A stretch of 34,311 nucleotides of DNA, from contig JASHOL010000091.1 in assembly GCA_030041135.1 (NCBI GenBank), positions 1-34,311 of the forward strand. The letters run 5' to 3'. Source of the DNA: Streptosporangiaceae bacterium. GTDB taxonomy: Bacteria > Actinomycetota > Actinomycetes > Streptosporangiales > Streptosporangiaceae. Position numbers and translations under genes: made by a program. This document shows positions 8,028 to 17,290 of this stretch, piece by piece. A model generated the notes under the pieces. It searched no databases and was not told the DNA's origin. It saw only the letters and a program-made list of their open reading frames with translations. Numbering within the stretch: position 1 is the first letter of the stretch; every line of letters begins with the position of its first letter.

Positions 8028-8846
8028 GTGGCGCGGCATCGCAAAGTGTGTGGCGTTCTGCTGCCTGCCGCGATGATCGCCGGGCTGCTGCTCGCCGCGA
8101 CCGCGGCGACGTATGAGGTCGTCCGCATCCATGACCGCACCGTCGCTGCCTTCGCCGCCGGAGGTCGCTCTGGCGGGCGCAGCAGCCTGTGGCGCGAGCC
8201 CGCTCGCCGACGCCCCTGGCCTCGCGCTAGCCCGGTCCCGAAGCCAAGCGCGCCAGCCCGGCCGGCCATGCCGCCGGTGCAGAAAACGGTCACGCGCCGG
8301 GCCCGGAGCGCAGCCAGGAGCCCGGCCGGCAGCGCCAGGAGCCCGGCCGGCGGCGCCAGGAATCCGGGCAGCGCCAGGAGCCCAGCTGGGAGTACCGAGC
8401 GTGCGCAGCTACGTGAACTGGCTACCTTGCTGCGGCGCAGCGTGGCCGTCCGCACTCTCCTGGAGGCGACGACCCGCGCGGTCGCCGACTGCTCGCTGGC
8501 CCCGGACGTTGGCCTGTCGCGGGTCGACCGGGTGATCAGCAGCCGCAGGGAACTGCTCGCCAGCGTCGCCGCGACGGCGATCACGAAGGTCCAGGGTGGC
8601 AGCCGGCTTGAGGCCGAACTGGTGGCCGCGCTGCGATACTCACTGGCTGCCGACAGCCAATTCGCCGACTGGCTGCGAACCATCGCCGGGGCAGCATGCC
8701 CGGTACCGACGCTGTCGGTCAGCTCCTTTCAGGCGGCGCTGAGCGACTCAGACTTGGCCAATGCCGCCAAGACCGAGTTCTTGCAGGTGTGGAATCCGCT
8801 GGCCGCCCGCTATGGCCAGCCCGAATTCGGCTTCGGGCAGATCTGA
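8028..8846 (+). CDS. Membrane-anchored protein with Ser/Ala/Arg/Pro repeat linker
   Basis: A 272-residue protein not recognised as a family. An N-terminal segment (VLLPAAMIAGLLLAATAATYEVV, about 8-30) looks like a signal anchor. A low-complexity basic region follows and includes a near-perfect repeat of the unit SARSPAG (about residues 98-124; DNA unit about 21 bp with AGGAGCCCGGCCGGC core). The C-terminal 140 residues are predicted helical (REQL-type helices: LRELATLLRRSVAVRTLLEATTRAV, SRRELLASVAATAI) and look extracytoplasmic. The GTG at 8028 follows a G-rich stretch. The stop codon falls inside a 14-bp triple tandem repeat. It lies just upstream of glnE on the same strand. Function unknown. 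Confidence 0.6.
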   Translation: MARHRKVCGVLLPAAMIAGLLLAATAATYEVVRIHDRTVAAFAAGGRSGGRSSLWREPARRRPWPRASPVPKPSAPARPAMPPVQKTVTRRARSAARSPAGSARSPAGGARNPGSARSPAGSTERAQLRELATLLRRSVAVRTLLEATTRAVADCSLAPDVGLSRVDRVISSRRELLASVAATAITKVQGGSRLEAELVAALRYSLAADSQFADWLRTIAGAACPVPTLSVSSFQAALSDSDLANAAKTEFLQVWNPLAARYGQPEFGFGQI

Positions 8847-8884
8847 GGGCGGGCAGCTGAGGGCGGGCAGCTGAGGGCGGGCAA
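8843..8884. repeat. Three tandem copies of a 14-bp unit
   Basis: The unit CTGAGGGCGGGCAG occurs at 8843-8856, 8857-8870 and, with one change at the last base, 8871-8884. The first copy contains the stop codon of the preceding gene. The run ends about 50 bp before glnE. It may be a polymerase-slippage product. Confidence 0.9.
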
Positions 8885-8934
8885 GTGCAAGCCCGGGAGG
8901 GGCTCAGCGCGCGCACGCCCAGGATCTCGCTACC

Positions 8935-11900
8935 GTGCTGGGTGTGAGCATGCCCCGCGGAAGCCTGGCCGGCCAGCTCGCCACGCTGGGCTTCGCGGAT
9001 ACAGCGCGCGCCGTGCAGCTCCTGGCCGAGCTGGGTCGAGCCGAGGCGGGGCCGCCTGGGGCGGGGCCGCCTGAGGCTGGGCGAGCGGGGAACGGCGGGG
9101 TTGCGGAAGGCCAGGAACCCGAGCCGCTCTCGGCGCTGGCGGCCGCTGCCAGCCCGGACCAGGCGCTGGCCGCGCTGGTCCGGATGCAGCCGGGTCCCGA
9201 ACTGCTGGCAGCGCTGCGGACCGATCCGGTCCTCCGCGACCGGCTGACGGCCGTGCTCGGCGCGAGCGCCGCACTTGGCAATCACCTGGCGCGGCATCGG
9301 GCGGACTGGCGGCTGCTGTCGGGCGACACCTCGTTCCCGCCAAAAGCAGAAAGCGAAATTCGCACCGAGCTGCTGGCATCAGTCGGTGCGGCGGGTAACG
9401 GGCAGGACGGCGACGGGCCGACCGCGGACCGGGCCAGGATCGGCGGCCGCGATCCGGCGACAGAGCTGCGCATCGCCTACCGCAGGCGGCTGCTGCAGCT
9501 GGCCGCTGCGGACCTGACCGGCGCGGTCGCGCTGGACACGGTGATGGCCGGGCTGGCCGATCTCACCGTCGCGGCGCTCGACGCGGCACTGGCGATCGCG
9601 CGCTCCGAGCTCCCGCCCGGCGCGCCCCCGTGCCGGCTCGCGGTCATCGCGATGGGCAAGTGCGGTGCTCGCGAGCTGAACTATGCCAGCGACGTCGACG
9701 TCATCTTCGTGGCCGGCGCGGAGGCCGGGGCGCTGCGGACGGCGACCGCGCTGGCCAGCGGGATGATCAGGGTGTGCACGCAGAGCACGCCAGAAGGTCC
9801 GCTGGTCGCGATTGACCCCAACCTGCGGCCCGAGGGCAGGGACGGCCCGCTCGTGCGTACCGTCGCCAGCCACCTGGCCTACTACGAGCGCTGGGCCAAG
9901 ACATGGGAGTTCCAGGCGCTGCTGAAGGCGAGGTTCGCGGTTGGCGACGCCGTGCTCGGTGCGGAGTACCTCGCCGCGGTCACGCCGCTGGTCTGGACCG
10001 CCGCGCAGCGCGAAGACTTCGTGCAGGACGTGCAGGCGATGCGGCGCCGTGTCGTCGCGAGCCTGCCCGCGGGCGAGGCGGGCCGCGAGCTGAAACTCGG
10101 GCCAGGCGGGCTCCGTGACATCGAGTTCGCGGTTCAGCTGCTGCAGCTCGTGCACGGCCGGGCCGACGACTCCCTCCGCCAGCCGGGCACGCTTCCGGCT
10201 CTCGCGGCGCTGGCCGCCGGCGGGTATGTCGGCCGGGCCGACGCGGCCGCGATGGCGTCGGCCTACCGGTTCCTGCGGGGCGTCGAGCACCTCGTGCAGC
10301 TGCGCCAGCTCCGGCGCACGCACCTGCTGCCCGAAGACCCGGCGGTGCTCAGGCAGATCGGGCGGGCCCTGCGGCGCATGCGGCTCGACCCGGCTGAGCC
10401 CGCCAGAGACAACGAGGCGGCGGGCGACCCGGCCGACGAGGTGCTCCTCGAGTGGCGGCAGCACGCGAGCCAGGCCAGGCAGCTGCACGAGAAGCTGTTT
10501 TACCGGCCGTTGCTCGAAGCCGTGGCGAGGCTGCCGGGCGAGGCCACCAGGCTGACGCCCGCGGCGGCGGCGGAGCGGCTTGAGGCGCTCGGTTACCTGG
10601 ACCCGGGCGGGGCCCTGCGGCACCTGCAGGCCCTGACTTCCGGCGTCTCCAGGAAGGCGGCGATCCAGCGGACGCTGCTGCCGGTGCTGCTCGGCTGGCT
10701 GGCCGACGCGCCGGAGCCCGATGCGGGTTTGCTGGCGTTCAGGCAGGTGAGCGAGGCGCTCGGCGGTTCGCCCTGGTACCTGCGGTTGCTTCGTGACAAC
10801 ACGATCGTCGCGCAGCGGATGGCGAGGCTGCTGGCCTCGAGCCGGTATGCGACCGGGCTGCTACTGCGGGCCCCTGAGGCCGTCGGCATGCTCGGCGACG
10901 ACAGCCAGCTGGCCGCCCGCCCGGCCGCGGAGCTGCTGGCCGAAGCCATCGCCACGGTGCGCCGGCAGGACAAGCCCGCCGACGCGGTGGCCTCGCTGCT
11001 GGCGATGCGGCGTCGCGAGCTGTTCCGGACGGCGGCCGCGGACGTGCTCGGCCTGGCCGCGATCGAGGCCACGGGCGAGGCGCTGACCGATGTCGCCGAT
11101 GCGACCGTGGCGGGCGCGCTCGAAGCCGCAGTCCGGGAGGCTGAGCGGTCTGGCGGACCACTGCCGACGCGCCTGGCCGTGATCGGCATGGGCAGGTTCG
11201 GCGGACACGAGATGAGCTACGCGAGCGACGCGGACGTGCTGTTCGTGCACCAGCCGATGCCGGGCGCCTCGGATGAGGCGGCGACGCGGGCGGCGCACGC
11301 GGTGGCCGAGAGCCTGCGGGCACTGCTCAGCCGGCCTGGCCCTGACCCTGTGCTCCAGCTCGACGCGGGCCTGCGCCCGGAAGGCAGGCAGGGGCCGCTG
11401 GTCCGGACGCTGGCGTCCTACCGGGCCTATTACGAGCGCTGGTCGGTGGCATGGGAGGCCCAGGCCCTGCTGCGGGCGGAGTTCGCGGCCGGAGAGCCGT
11501 CGGTCGGCGCGGCCTTCGTGACGCTAGCCGACGAGTTCCGATATCCGGCCGGCGGCATCGGGCCGGATGCGGTCAGGGAGATCCGGCGGATCAAGGCGCG
11601 GATGGAGGCCGAGCGGATGCCGCGCGGCGTCGAGCCCGCGCTTCATCTCAAGCTCGGTCCCGGCGGCCTGTCCGACGTGGAGTGGGTCGCGCAACTCCTG
11701 CAGCTACGGCACGCTGGCGCGGTGCCGGAGCTCAGGACGACCAGGACGCTGGCCGCGCTCGCGGCTGCCCGCGAAGCCAGCCTGATCGCAGCGGCGGACG
11801 CGGCCACACTCTCGGCCGCCTGGCTGCTGGCCGCCCGGATCAGGGACGCGGTGATGCTCGTGCACGGCCGCGCTTCCGATACGCTGCCGTCCTCGGCGCC

Positions 11901-12024
11901 CGATCTGGCGGTGGTGGCGCGAGTCCTCGGCTACCCGCCGGACGGCGCGCAGGATCTTGTGCAGGACTGGCGCCGGGCCGGCCGTCAGGCTCGCGCCGTG
12001 ATGGAACGGCTTTTTTACGGGTAA
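8935..12024 (+). CDS. glnE: Bifunctional glutamine synthetase adenylyltransferase/adenylyl-removing enzyme
   Basis: A 1029-residue GlnE with two nucleotidyltransferase halves. The N-terminal (deadenylylating) half has GMGKCGARELNYASDVDVIFV, with metal-binding Asp253 and Asp255, and LKLGPGGLRDIEFAVQLLQL. The C-terminal (adenylylating) half has GMGRFGGHEMSYASDADVLFV, with Asp765 and Asp767, and LKLGPGGLSDVEWVAQLLQL. Both active sites look intact. GlnE attaches AMP to the regulatory tyrosine of GlnA1 and removes it again, tuning glutamine synthesis to nitrogen status. Length fits actinobacterial GlnE. Start is uncertain: GTG 8935 has an AGGA about 10 nt upstream, while GTG 8944 and ATG 8950 are in frame. 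It is flanked by glnA2 and glnA1, as in mycobacteria. Confidence 0.96.
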   Translation: MLGVSMPRGSLAGQLATLGFADTARAVQLLAELGRAEAGPPGAGPPEAGRAGNGGVAEGQEPEPLSALAAAASPDQALAALVRMQPGPELLAALRTDPVLRDRLTAVLGASAALGNHLARHRADWRLLSGDTSFPPKAESEIRTELLASVGAAGNGQDGDGPTADRARIGGRDPATELRIAYRRRLLQLAAADLTGAVALDTVMAGLADLTVAALDAALAIARSELPPGAPPCRLAVIAMGKCGARELNYASDVDVIFVAGAEAGALRTATALASGMIRVCTQSTPEGPLVAIDPNLRPEGRDGPLVRTVASHLAYYERWAKTWEFQALLKARFAVGDAVLGAEYLAAVTPLVWTAAQREDFVQDVQAMRRRVVASLPAGEAGRELKLGPGGLRDIEFAVQLLQLVHGRADDSLRQPGTLPALAALAAGGYVGRADAAAMASAYRFLRGVEHLVQLRQLRRTHLLPEDPAVLRQIGRALRRMRLDPAEPARDNEAAGDPADEVLLEWRQHASQARQLHEKLFYRPLLEAVARLPGEATRLTPAAAAERLEALGYLDPGGALRHLQALTSGVSRKAAIQRTLLPVLLGWLADAPEPDAGLLAFRQVSEALGGSPWYLRLLRDNTIVAQRMARLLASSRYATGLLLRAPEAVGMLGDDSQLAARPAAELLAEAIATVRRQDKPADAVASLLAMRRRELFRTAAADVLGLAAIEATGEALTDVADATVAGALEAAVREAERSGGPLPTRLAVIGMGRFGGHEMSYASDADVLFVHQPMPGASDEAATRAAHAVAESLRALLSRPGPDPVLQLDAGLRPEGRQGPLVRTLASYRAYYERWSVAWEAQALLRAEFAAGEPSVGAAFVTLADEFRYPAGGIGPDAVREIRRIKARMEAERMPRGVEPALHLKLGPGGLSDVEWVAQLLQLRHAGAVPELRTTRTLAALAAAREASLIAAADAATLSAAWLLAARIRDAVMLVHGRASDTLPSSAPDLAVVARVLGYPPDGAQDLVQDWRRAGRQARAVMERLFYG

Positions 12025-12064
12025 CGAGGGGTGTCCTCGTGGCGGTGGTGAGGAGGCAAGTCGG

Positions 12065-13234
12065 TTGTCCGGTGCGCAGGACCAGCTCTCCGCGTTGATG
12101 ACGGCCGCCGTGGCCGCCGGGTCGAAGGCGCTCGGTCGGGAGCTGTCCGAGCCGGCGAAGCTGACCGGCTCCAACCGGTCGGTGGTGCTGCGGTGCGCAT
12201 GCCGTACCGGCGGCACCGTCGTCGTCAAGACCTATCCGCGCGATGGCGACGGCCCGACCAGCTTTGCCGTGGAGGCGGCCGGCCTGACGGTCAGCGGCGG
12301 CACCGGACTGGCGCCGCGGCTGCTCGCGGCGTCGAGCGAGGACCTGACGGTCGTGATGTCCGACCTGGGCTCCGGGGCGAACATGGCCGACGTGCTGCTG
12401 GGAGACTCGGCCGCCGATGCCCGCGGGATGCTGCTTGAGTGGGCGAGAGCGTGCGGTCAGCTGTCTGTCGCCGCGACTCCGCGGGCGCCAGAATTCGAGT
12501 TGCTGAAGTCTCGGTATCTGGCTGGACGGACGGAGCTTGGCAAGATGTCCCGCGTCCGTCGCGGCGTGCTTGAGGCCGCGGACCGGCTGGCGCGGCTGGC
12601 CGCGGACCGGGCCGCCTGGCTGGCCGGGGTTAAAGTGCCTGCGGCGCTTTCCGCCGAGCTCGCGGTCGTGGCTGACGCGATCGCCACGCAGCCGTTCCCG
12701 GTGTTCTCACCCGGCGACATCTGCCCTGACAACAACCTGATCACCGGCGCGGGCATCCGCTTCCTCGACTTCGAGTCCGCGGCCGTCTACTCGGCATTCC
12801 TCGATGCCGCCTACTTGCGGATGCCGTTCAGCACATGCTGGTGCGTGTTCCGGCTGCCCGCCGGTCTGGCCGCGCAGGCCGAGTCTGTCTACCGCGAAGA
12901 GGTGACGCACATCCACGCCGAGCTGGCAGACGACGCGGTCTGGCAGGCAGGCGTGCGCCTGGCCGTCGCCGCCTGGACCCTGTGGACGATGACCTGGCTG
13001 CTGCCGCGGGTGATCGCCGACGACGAGCCGATGGTGCCTGGCATCGTTTCGCCGCTGAGACGGCAGCTGATGCGCCACCGCTGGCAGGTGCTGGCGGCCG
13101 AGCTGGACGAGGCCGGCGACCTGCCTGCCCTGCCTGCCCTGGCTGAGCTGTGCCGAGGGCTGCTGGCGGCCACCGAGCACTGGCAGGCGCCCGAGCTGCC
13201 CCTGTACCCGGCGTTCCGGTCGCAGGCTGCCTGA
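12065..13234 (+). CDS. APH-fold phosphotransferase (aminoglycoside phosphotransferase-like)
   Basis: A 389-residue protein with a protein-kinase-like/APH fold. A lysine strand is visible (GGTVVVKTYPR). The catalytic loop reads FSPGDICPDNN, keeping the catalytic Asp and the metal-binding Asn of the HGDxxxxN motif but replacing His with Pro. The metal-binding Asp is in IRFLDFESA. Family members phosphorylate aminoglycosides, choline, macrolides or cell metabolites, and the substrate here is unknown. TTG 12065 is the likely start because GAGGAGG lies at a good distance upstream. The gene follows glnE by 40 bp on the same strand, so they may be cotranscribed. A hairpin after the stop closes the unit. 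Confidence 0.75.
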   Translation: MSGAQDQLSALMTAAVAAGSKALGRELSEPAKLTGSNRSVVLRCACRTGGTVVVKTYPRDGDGPTSFAVEAAGLTVSGGTGLAPRLLAASSEDLTVVMSDLGSGANMADVLLGDSAADARGMLLEWARACGQLSVAATPRAPEFELLKSRYLAGRTELGKMSRVRRGVLEAADRLARLAADRAAWLAGVKVPAALSAELAVVADAIATQPFPVFSPGDICPDNNLITGAGIRFLDFESAAVYSAFLDAAYLRMPFSTCWCVFRLPAGLAAQAESVYREEVTHIHAELADDAVWQAGVRLAVAAWTLWTMTWLLPRVIADDEPMVPGIVSPLRRQLMRHRWQVLAAELDEAGDLPALPALAELCRGLLAATEHWQAPELPLYPAFRSQAA

Positions 13235-13261
13235 GCCGGTCGACGTCGGCGTATAAGCCGC

Positions 13262-13293
13262 GGCCCCGCCAGGAGCGCAACCCAGGCGGGGCC
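13262..13293 (+). terminator. Likely intrinsic terminator hairpin
   Basis: GGCCCCGCC (13262-13270) pairs perfectly with GGCGGGGCC (13285-13293), a 9-bp GC stem with a 14-base loop, 27 bp after the phosphotransferase stop. There is no T-tract, as is usual in actinobacteria. It probably ends the glnE-phosphotransferase unit. Confidence 0.5.
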
Positions 13294-13449
13294 AGATCCG
13301 ACAGGAAGGAAGGATCACGCCAACTCTAGATGACCTGTTCGCGCCATGTCGTTGATTGCAGCTAGATAGGCCACGGCCTGGTGGCGCTCGCCCGCGACCT
13401 GAGATCGCCGGGAACGCCGGCCGGGCCGGCTGGCCGGTCCGCGGTCGGG

Positions 13450-14283
13450 CTAGCCCAGGTAGATAGCGTTCGAGGGGACCTTAGAGTCGCCACAGCCATG
13501 ACGGCCGGGGAGGCCGATGCCGTCCTTGGGCTCGTCATCCTTCGTGCAGGCCAAAGGGAACCAGCGAATGTTCTTGCCCTCCACGGCGATGCGGAACGTG
13601 AAGACAACCTGGAAGTCCTGCGCGTTTATCTTACGAGCCTTGGACGCCGTCGAAACCTTGGACAGGGTCAGGAACTTCGGCGGCCGCGTGGACGGTGTGC
13701 CGCGCGACCGGTTGACGCCTAGGTACAGGTACCAGTGCTTGGCTGACTCGACGCGGTAGGCGGCAGCGGGCACGATTATGTGAGTCGCGATCGTCTCGGT
13801 GCAGAGCGTCGGGGTGCACTTCTTGTGCTCGCCGTTCTTCGGGATCACGAACCCGAGTGCCACGTAGACGGTCTTCGCGGCCGACGTGACGTCTACGGTG
13901 GAGCCCGTCGTCACCTGCGCCTCGTACCTGGTGGCAAGGGTAGGCCGGACCGTGAACGAGTAGCTCTGCGTCGACGAGGTGAGGGTCACCGGCTTGCCGG
14001 TCGCCGTGAAGTGCTTCGCCTTGAAGGGCTCGGCGAGCAGTGTCACGACGTCACCGCTCGCGGCACCCGTCACTGTCCCGCTGATGACGGCGTCCTGCAC
14101 GCCCTTGAAGCCGAAGATGACGAGCGTGTCCCCGGTTACGTTAGGGACTTCCGGGTTCTTCGCCTGGATAGTGATGGTGGGAGCAGCGCTGGCGGCCTCC
14201 GCTGGGACAACGCCCAAGGCCGCGACCACCCCGCCGGCCAACGCCACGGGCGCCGCCCATCGCCAGATTTTCGACATCGGCAT
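13450..14283 (-). CDS. Secreted protein of unknown function
   Basis: A 277-residue protein with a clear Sec signal peptide: basic start (MPMSKIWRW), hydrophobic core (AAPVALAGGVVAALGVV) and an AEA-A type cleavage site near residue 31. The mature part is Thr/Val-rich and predicted beta-strand, with a segment resembling an Ig-like repeat (ISGTVTGAASGDVVTLLAEP, SYSFTVRPTLATRYEAQV). This is followed by a domain with two Cys pairs (KCTPTLCTE and ACTKDD...GRHGCGD) that could form disulphides. I do not recognise the family. It lies between glnE's operon and glnA1, on the glnA1 strand, 189 bp after the glnA1 stop, so it probably has its own promoter. Confidence 0.65.
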   Translation of the reverse strand: MPMSKIWRWAAPVALAGGVVAALGVVPAEAASAAPTITIQAKNPEVPNVTGDTLVIFGFKGVQDAVISGTVTGAASGDVVTLLAEPFKAKHFTATGKPVTLTSSTQSYSFTVRPTLATRYEAQVTTGSTVDVTSAAKTVYVALGFVIPKNGEHKKCTPTLCTETIATHIIVPAAAYRVESAKHWYLYLGVNRSRGTPSTRPPKFLTLSKVSTASKARKINAQDFQVVFTFRIAVEGKNIRWFPLACTKDDEPKDGIGLPGRHGCGDSKVPSNAIYLG

Positions 14284-14472
14284 CTACTTTCCGCCCGCGA
14301 CGCGAGCCGGTGGTCAAAACTGACGGCCAAGTATGACAGCAGCGGTCAGTAGCCAACAAGATATTCCGAATGCCTAGCCCTCGACCGATCCCGAGATCGA
14401 GTCTCGATGGTGGGCTTGGTACCGATCGTGTTTCACTGACGCTGAGGTGCCGGTCTCCCGGACTGGCAATGC

Positions 14473-15897
<1,425 letters not shown>

Positions 15898-15925
15898 CAG
15901 CTCTCCTCTTGGCCGCAGCCGCGGT

Positions 15926-15949
15926 GATCGCGCCGCCGTCGGCGCGATC
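15926..15949 (-). other. Perfect 10-bp inverted repeat in the glnA leader
   Basis: GATCGCGCCG (15926-15935) and CGGCGCGATC (15940-15949) are exact reverse complements separated by CCGT. The element lies between a putative -10 (TAGCGT on the minus strand, 15958-15953) and the glnA Shine-Dalgarno. The transcript would begin in or just before the distal arm. It could be a 5'-end RNA hairpin or a protein-binding palindrome. Confidence 0.7.
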
Positions 15950-15952
15950 TCG

Positions 15953-16006
15953 ACGCTAGCCGCCACCGGTTTCCTCGCCGTGTCCCCTCTGTTTCGCCAG
16001 TGTTAC
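15953..16006 (-). promoter_or_regulatory. GlnR box (two sites) and putative glnA promoter
   Basis: Read on the minus strand, GTAAC-n6-GAAAC (16006-15991), six bases, then GACAC-n6-GAAAC (15984-15969) matches the full a-site plus b-site consensus bound by GlnR, the OmpR-type nitrogen regulator of actinobacteria. A possible -10, TAGCGT (15958-15953), lies ten bases below the last GAAAC, with no good -35. That suits an activator-dependent promoter. The box ends 72 bp upstream of the glnA start. It also lies between glnA and the divergent RDD gene. Confidence 0.85.
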
Positions 16007-16100
16007 GTCCTTCGTGCCCGGTGACCTGGCCGGTGGCCGGCCCGTCGCTGCCAGCATGCCAACCGAGCCAGCCTCTGGTCGGCCGCCTCGCCGGAGCCGA

Positions 16101-16113
16101 TACCTTTTATCTG
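16101..16113 (+). promoter_or_regulatory. Putative leaderless -10 for the RDD gene
   Basis: TACCTT (16101-16106) fits TAnnnT and ends 6 nt before the GTG at 16113, which would make the transcript leaderless. No Shine-Dalgarno precedes this GTG. The assignment also decides the start codon of the RDD gene. Confidence 0.4.
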
Positions 16114-16559
16114 TGACGGATCAGCATGTCGCCGGCACTGACGGCGAGTTCTTTCCCGGTCAGGACCTGGGGCTGCCGGAGTTCGGCCGCGGGTCCGTGG
16201 CCGGCTGGAGCCGGCGGCTGGGCGCGCTGATCATCGACTGGATCGCCTGCAGCCTGATCACGATCGCGTTCTTCTATCACCCGGCGTCGCACCCGACGAA
16301 CGTGCTGATCGAGCCGAGGGCCTGGACGCCGCTGGTGTTCGGGATCCAGGACTTTCTGCTGACGGCGACCACTGGGTTCACTCTCGGCAAGAAGCTGACC
16401 GGCCTGCGCGTCATCCGGCTCGATGGCCAGCCGGTGGGCTTCCCGCGGGCGCTCGCCCGTACGCTGCTCCTCATGCTGGTGCTGCCGGCCATCATGATGG
16501 ACAGGGACCTGCGCGGCCTGCAGGACAAGGCCGCCGGCACGATCGTCGTCCGCAGCTAG
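16113..16559 (+). CDS. RDD-family membrane protein
   Basis: A 148-residue integral membrane protein. The RDD signature is visible: an Arg-rich start to the first helix (SRRLGALIIDWIACSLITIAFF, about 33-54, with Arg34/35 and Asp42), a second helix region (LVFGIQDFLLTATTGFTLGKKLTGLRV) and the closing helix plus RDLRGLQDKAAGT. Some RDD proteins have been linked to ion or osmolyte transport, but the role here is unknown. Mycobacterium has a similar small RDD protein next to glnA1, so the neighbourhood is conserved. GTG 16113 is preferred over an in-frame start 99 nt upstream because of the leaderless-type -10 and because the upstream start would overlap the GlnR region. Confidence 0.85.
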   Translation: MTDQHVAGTDGEFFPGQDLGLPEFGRGSVAGWSRRLGALIIDWIACSLITIAFFYHPASHPTNVLIEPRAWTPLVFGIQDFLLTATTGFTLGKKLTGLRVIRLDGQPVGFPRALARTLLLMLVLPAIMMDRDLRGLQDKAAGTIVVRS

Positions 16560-16582
16560 AACTCCTGGCCCGCCGGACGTTC

Positions 16583-17290
16583 TCACCTAATGCGCGGGCG
16601 CGGCGGCTTGGGCATCCTGGTCGACCGGGGAACCGGGCCCTTCGGCATCTGGAGTGCCTGCGGCAGGGCGTTGAGCCGGTAGTTCAGCTCCGCGACGGCC
16701 TGGCCCTTCATGTTGCGCGGCAGCCTCATGATCTTCTTCTGCAGTTCCCTGATCGGGATCTGGCCTTGGGCGTCGCCGACCTGGAAGTCATAAATGGGAA
16801 TCTGGTTAGCGATCCTGGCGATCCGCTTCTTCTCCGCCGCGAGAAGACTCGGCAGCCTGCTCGGCGAGCCCTCGCCGACCAGGATCACGCCGGGCTTGCC
16901 GACGGTCCGGTGCACGACATCCATGTTTCGGTTGGCGGCGATCGCCGGGGTCGTGTAAAAGCCGCCGCGCAGGTTCTGCAGGATGGCCGCCGCGGCCCCC
17001 GGCTGCCCGGCGATCGCCCGATACTGCGCCGACTGCGCGAACCGGCCGAAAGCGAACATCGCCGCGGAGAGCCCGAGGAAGACGCCAAGGACGATCAGCA
17101 CGATCATCAGCGGGCCGCCGAGGACGACCCCGACCAGCACCAAGATCACCAGAACGCCGAGACCGATTCCGGCCACGCTCGGCAGAGCCCACTTGTTGTC
17201 CTTGCGGACAATGCCAGCGACCAGCTTGATCTGCTGGATGCGGCCCATCGAGGCGGGGTCGTCAGCCTGGCCGCCGGACTTTTTCACCAT
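16583..17290 (-). CDS. DUF4191-family membrane protein
   Basis: A 235-residue protein matching the actinobacterial DUF4191 family, found next to lipA in mycobacteria and streptomycetes. Two hydrophobic helices (about 36-57 and 59-82: [39 protein letters not shown]) are followed by a cytoplasmic domain containing [16 protein letters not shown] and [22 protein letters not shown]. The protein ends in a basic, Pro-rich tail. Function unknown. Its ATG overlaps the lipA stop by 7 nt, so the two are almost certainly co-translated. It converges on the RDD gene with 23 bp between them. Confidence 0.85.
   Translation of the reverse strand: MVKKSGGQADDPASMGRIQQIKLVAGIVRKDNKWALPSVAGIGLGVLVILVLVGVVLGGPLMIVLIVLGVFLGLSAAMFAFGRFAQSAQYRAIAGQPGAAAAILQNLRGGFYTTPAIAANRNMDVVHRTVGKPGVILVGEGSPSRLPSLLAAEKKRIARIANQIPIYDFQVGDAQGQIPIRELQKKIMRLPRNMKGQAVAELNYRLNALPQALQMPKGPVPRSTRMPKPPRPRIR

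Noticed and set aside
14354..14368. ACAAGATATTCCG as a further copy of the AAGATATATCTT site
   Set aside because: Matches only the first half; the second half differs and there is no palindrome.
14396..14408. Palindrome ATCGAGTCTCGAT between glnA1 and the secreted unknown gene
   Set aside because: Short with a one-base centre, no matching promoter or second copy; too weak to call operator or terminator.
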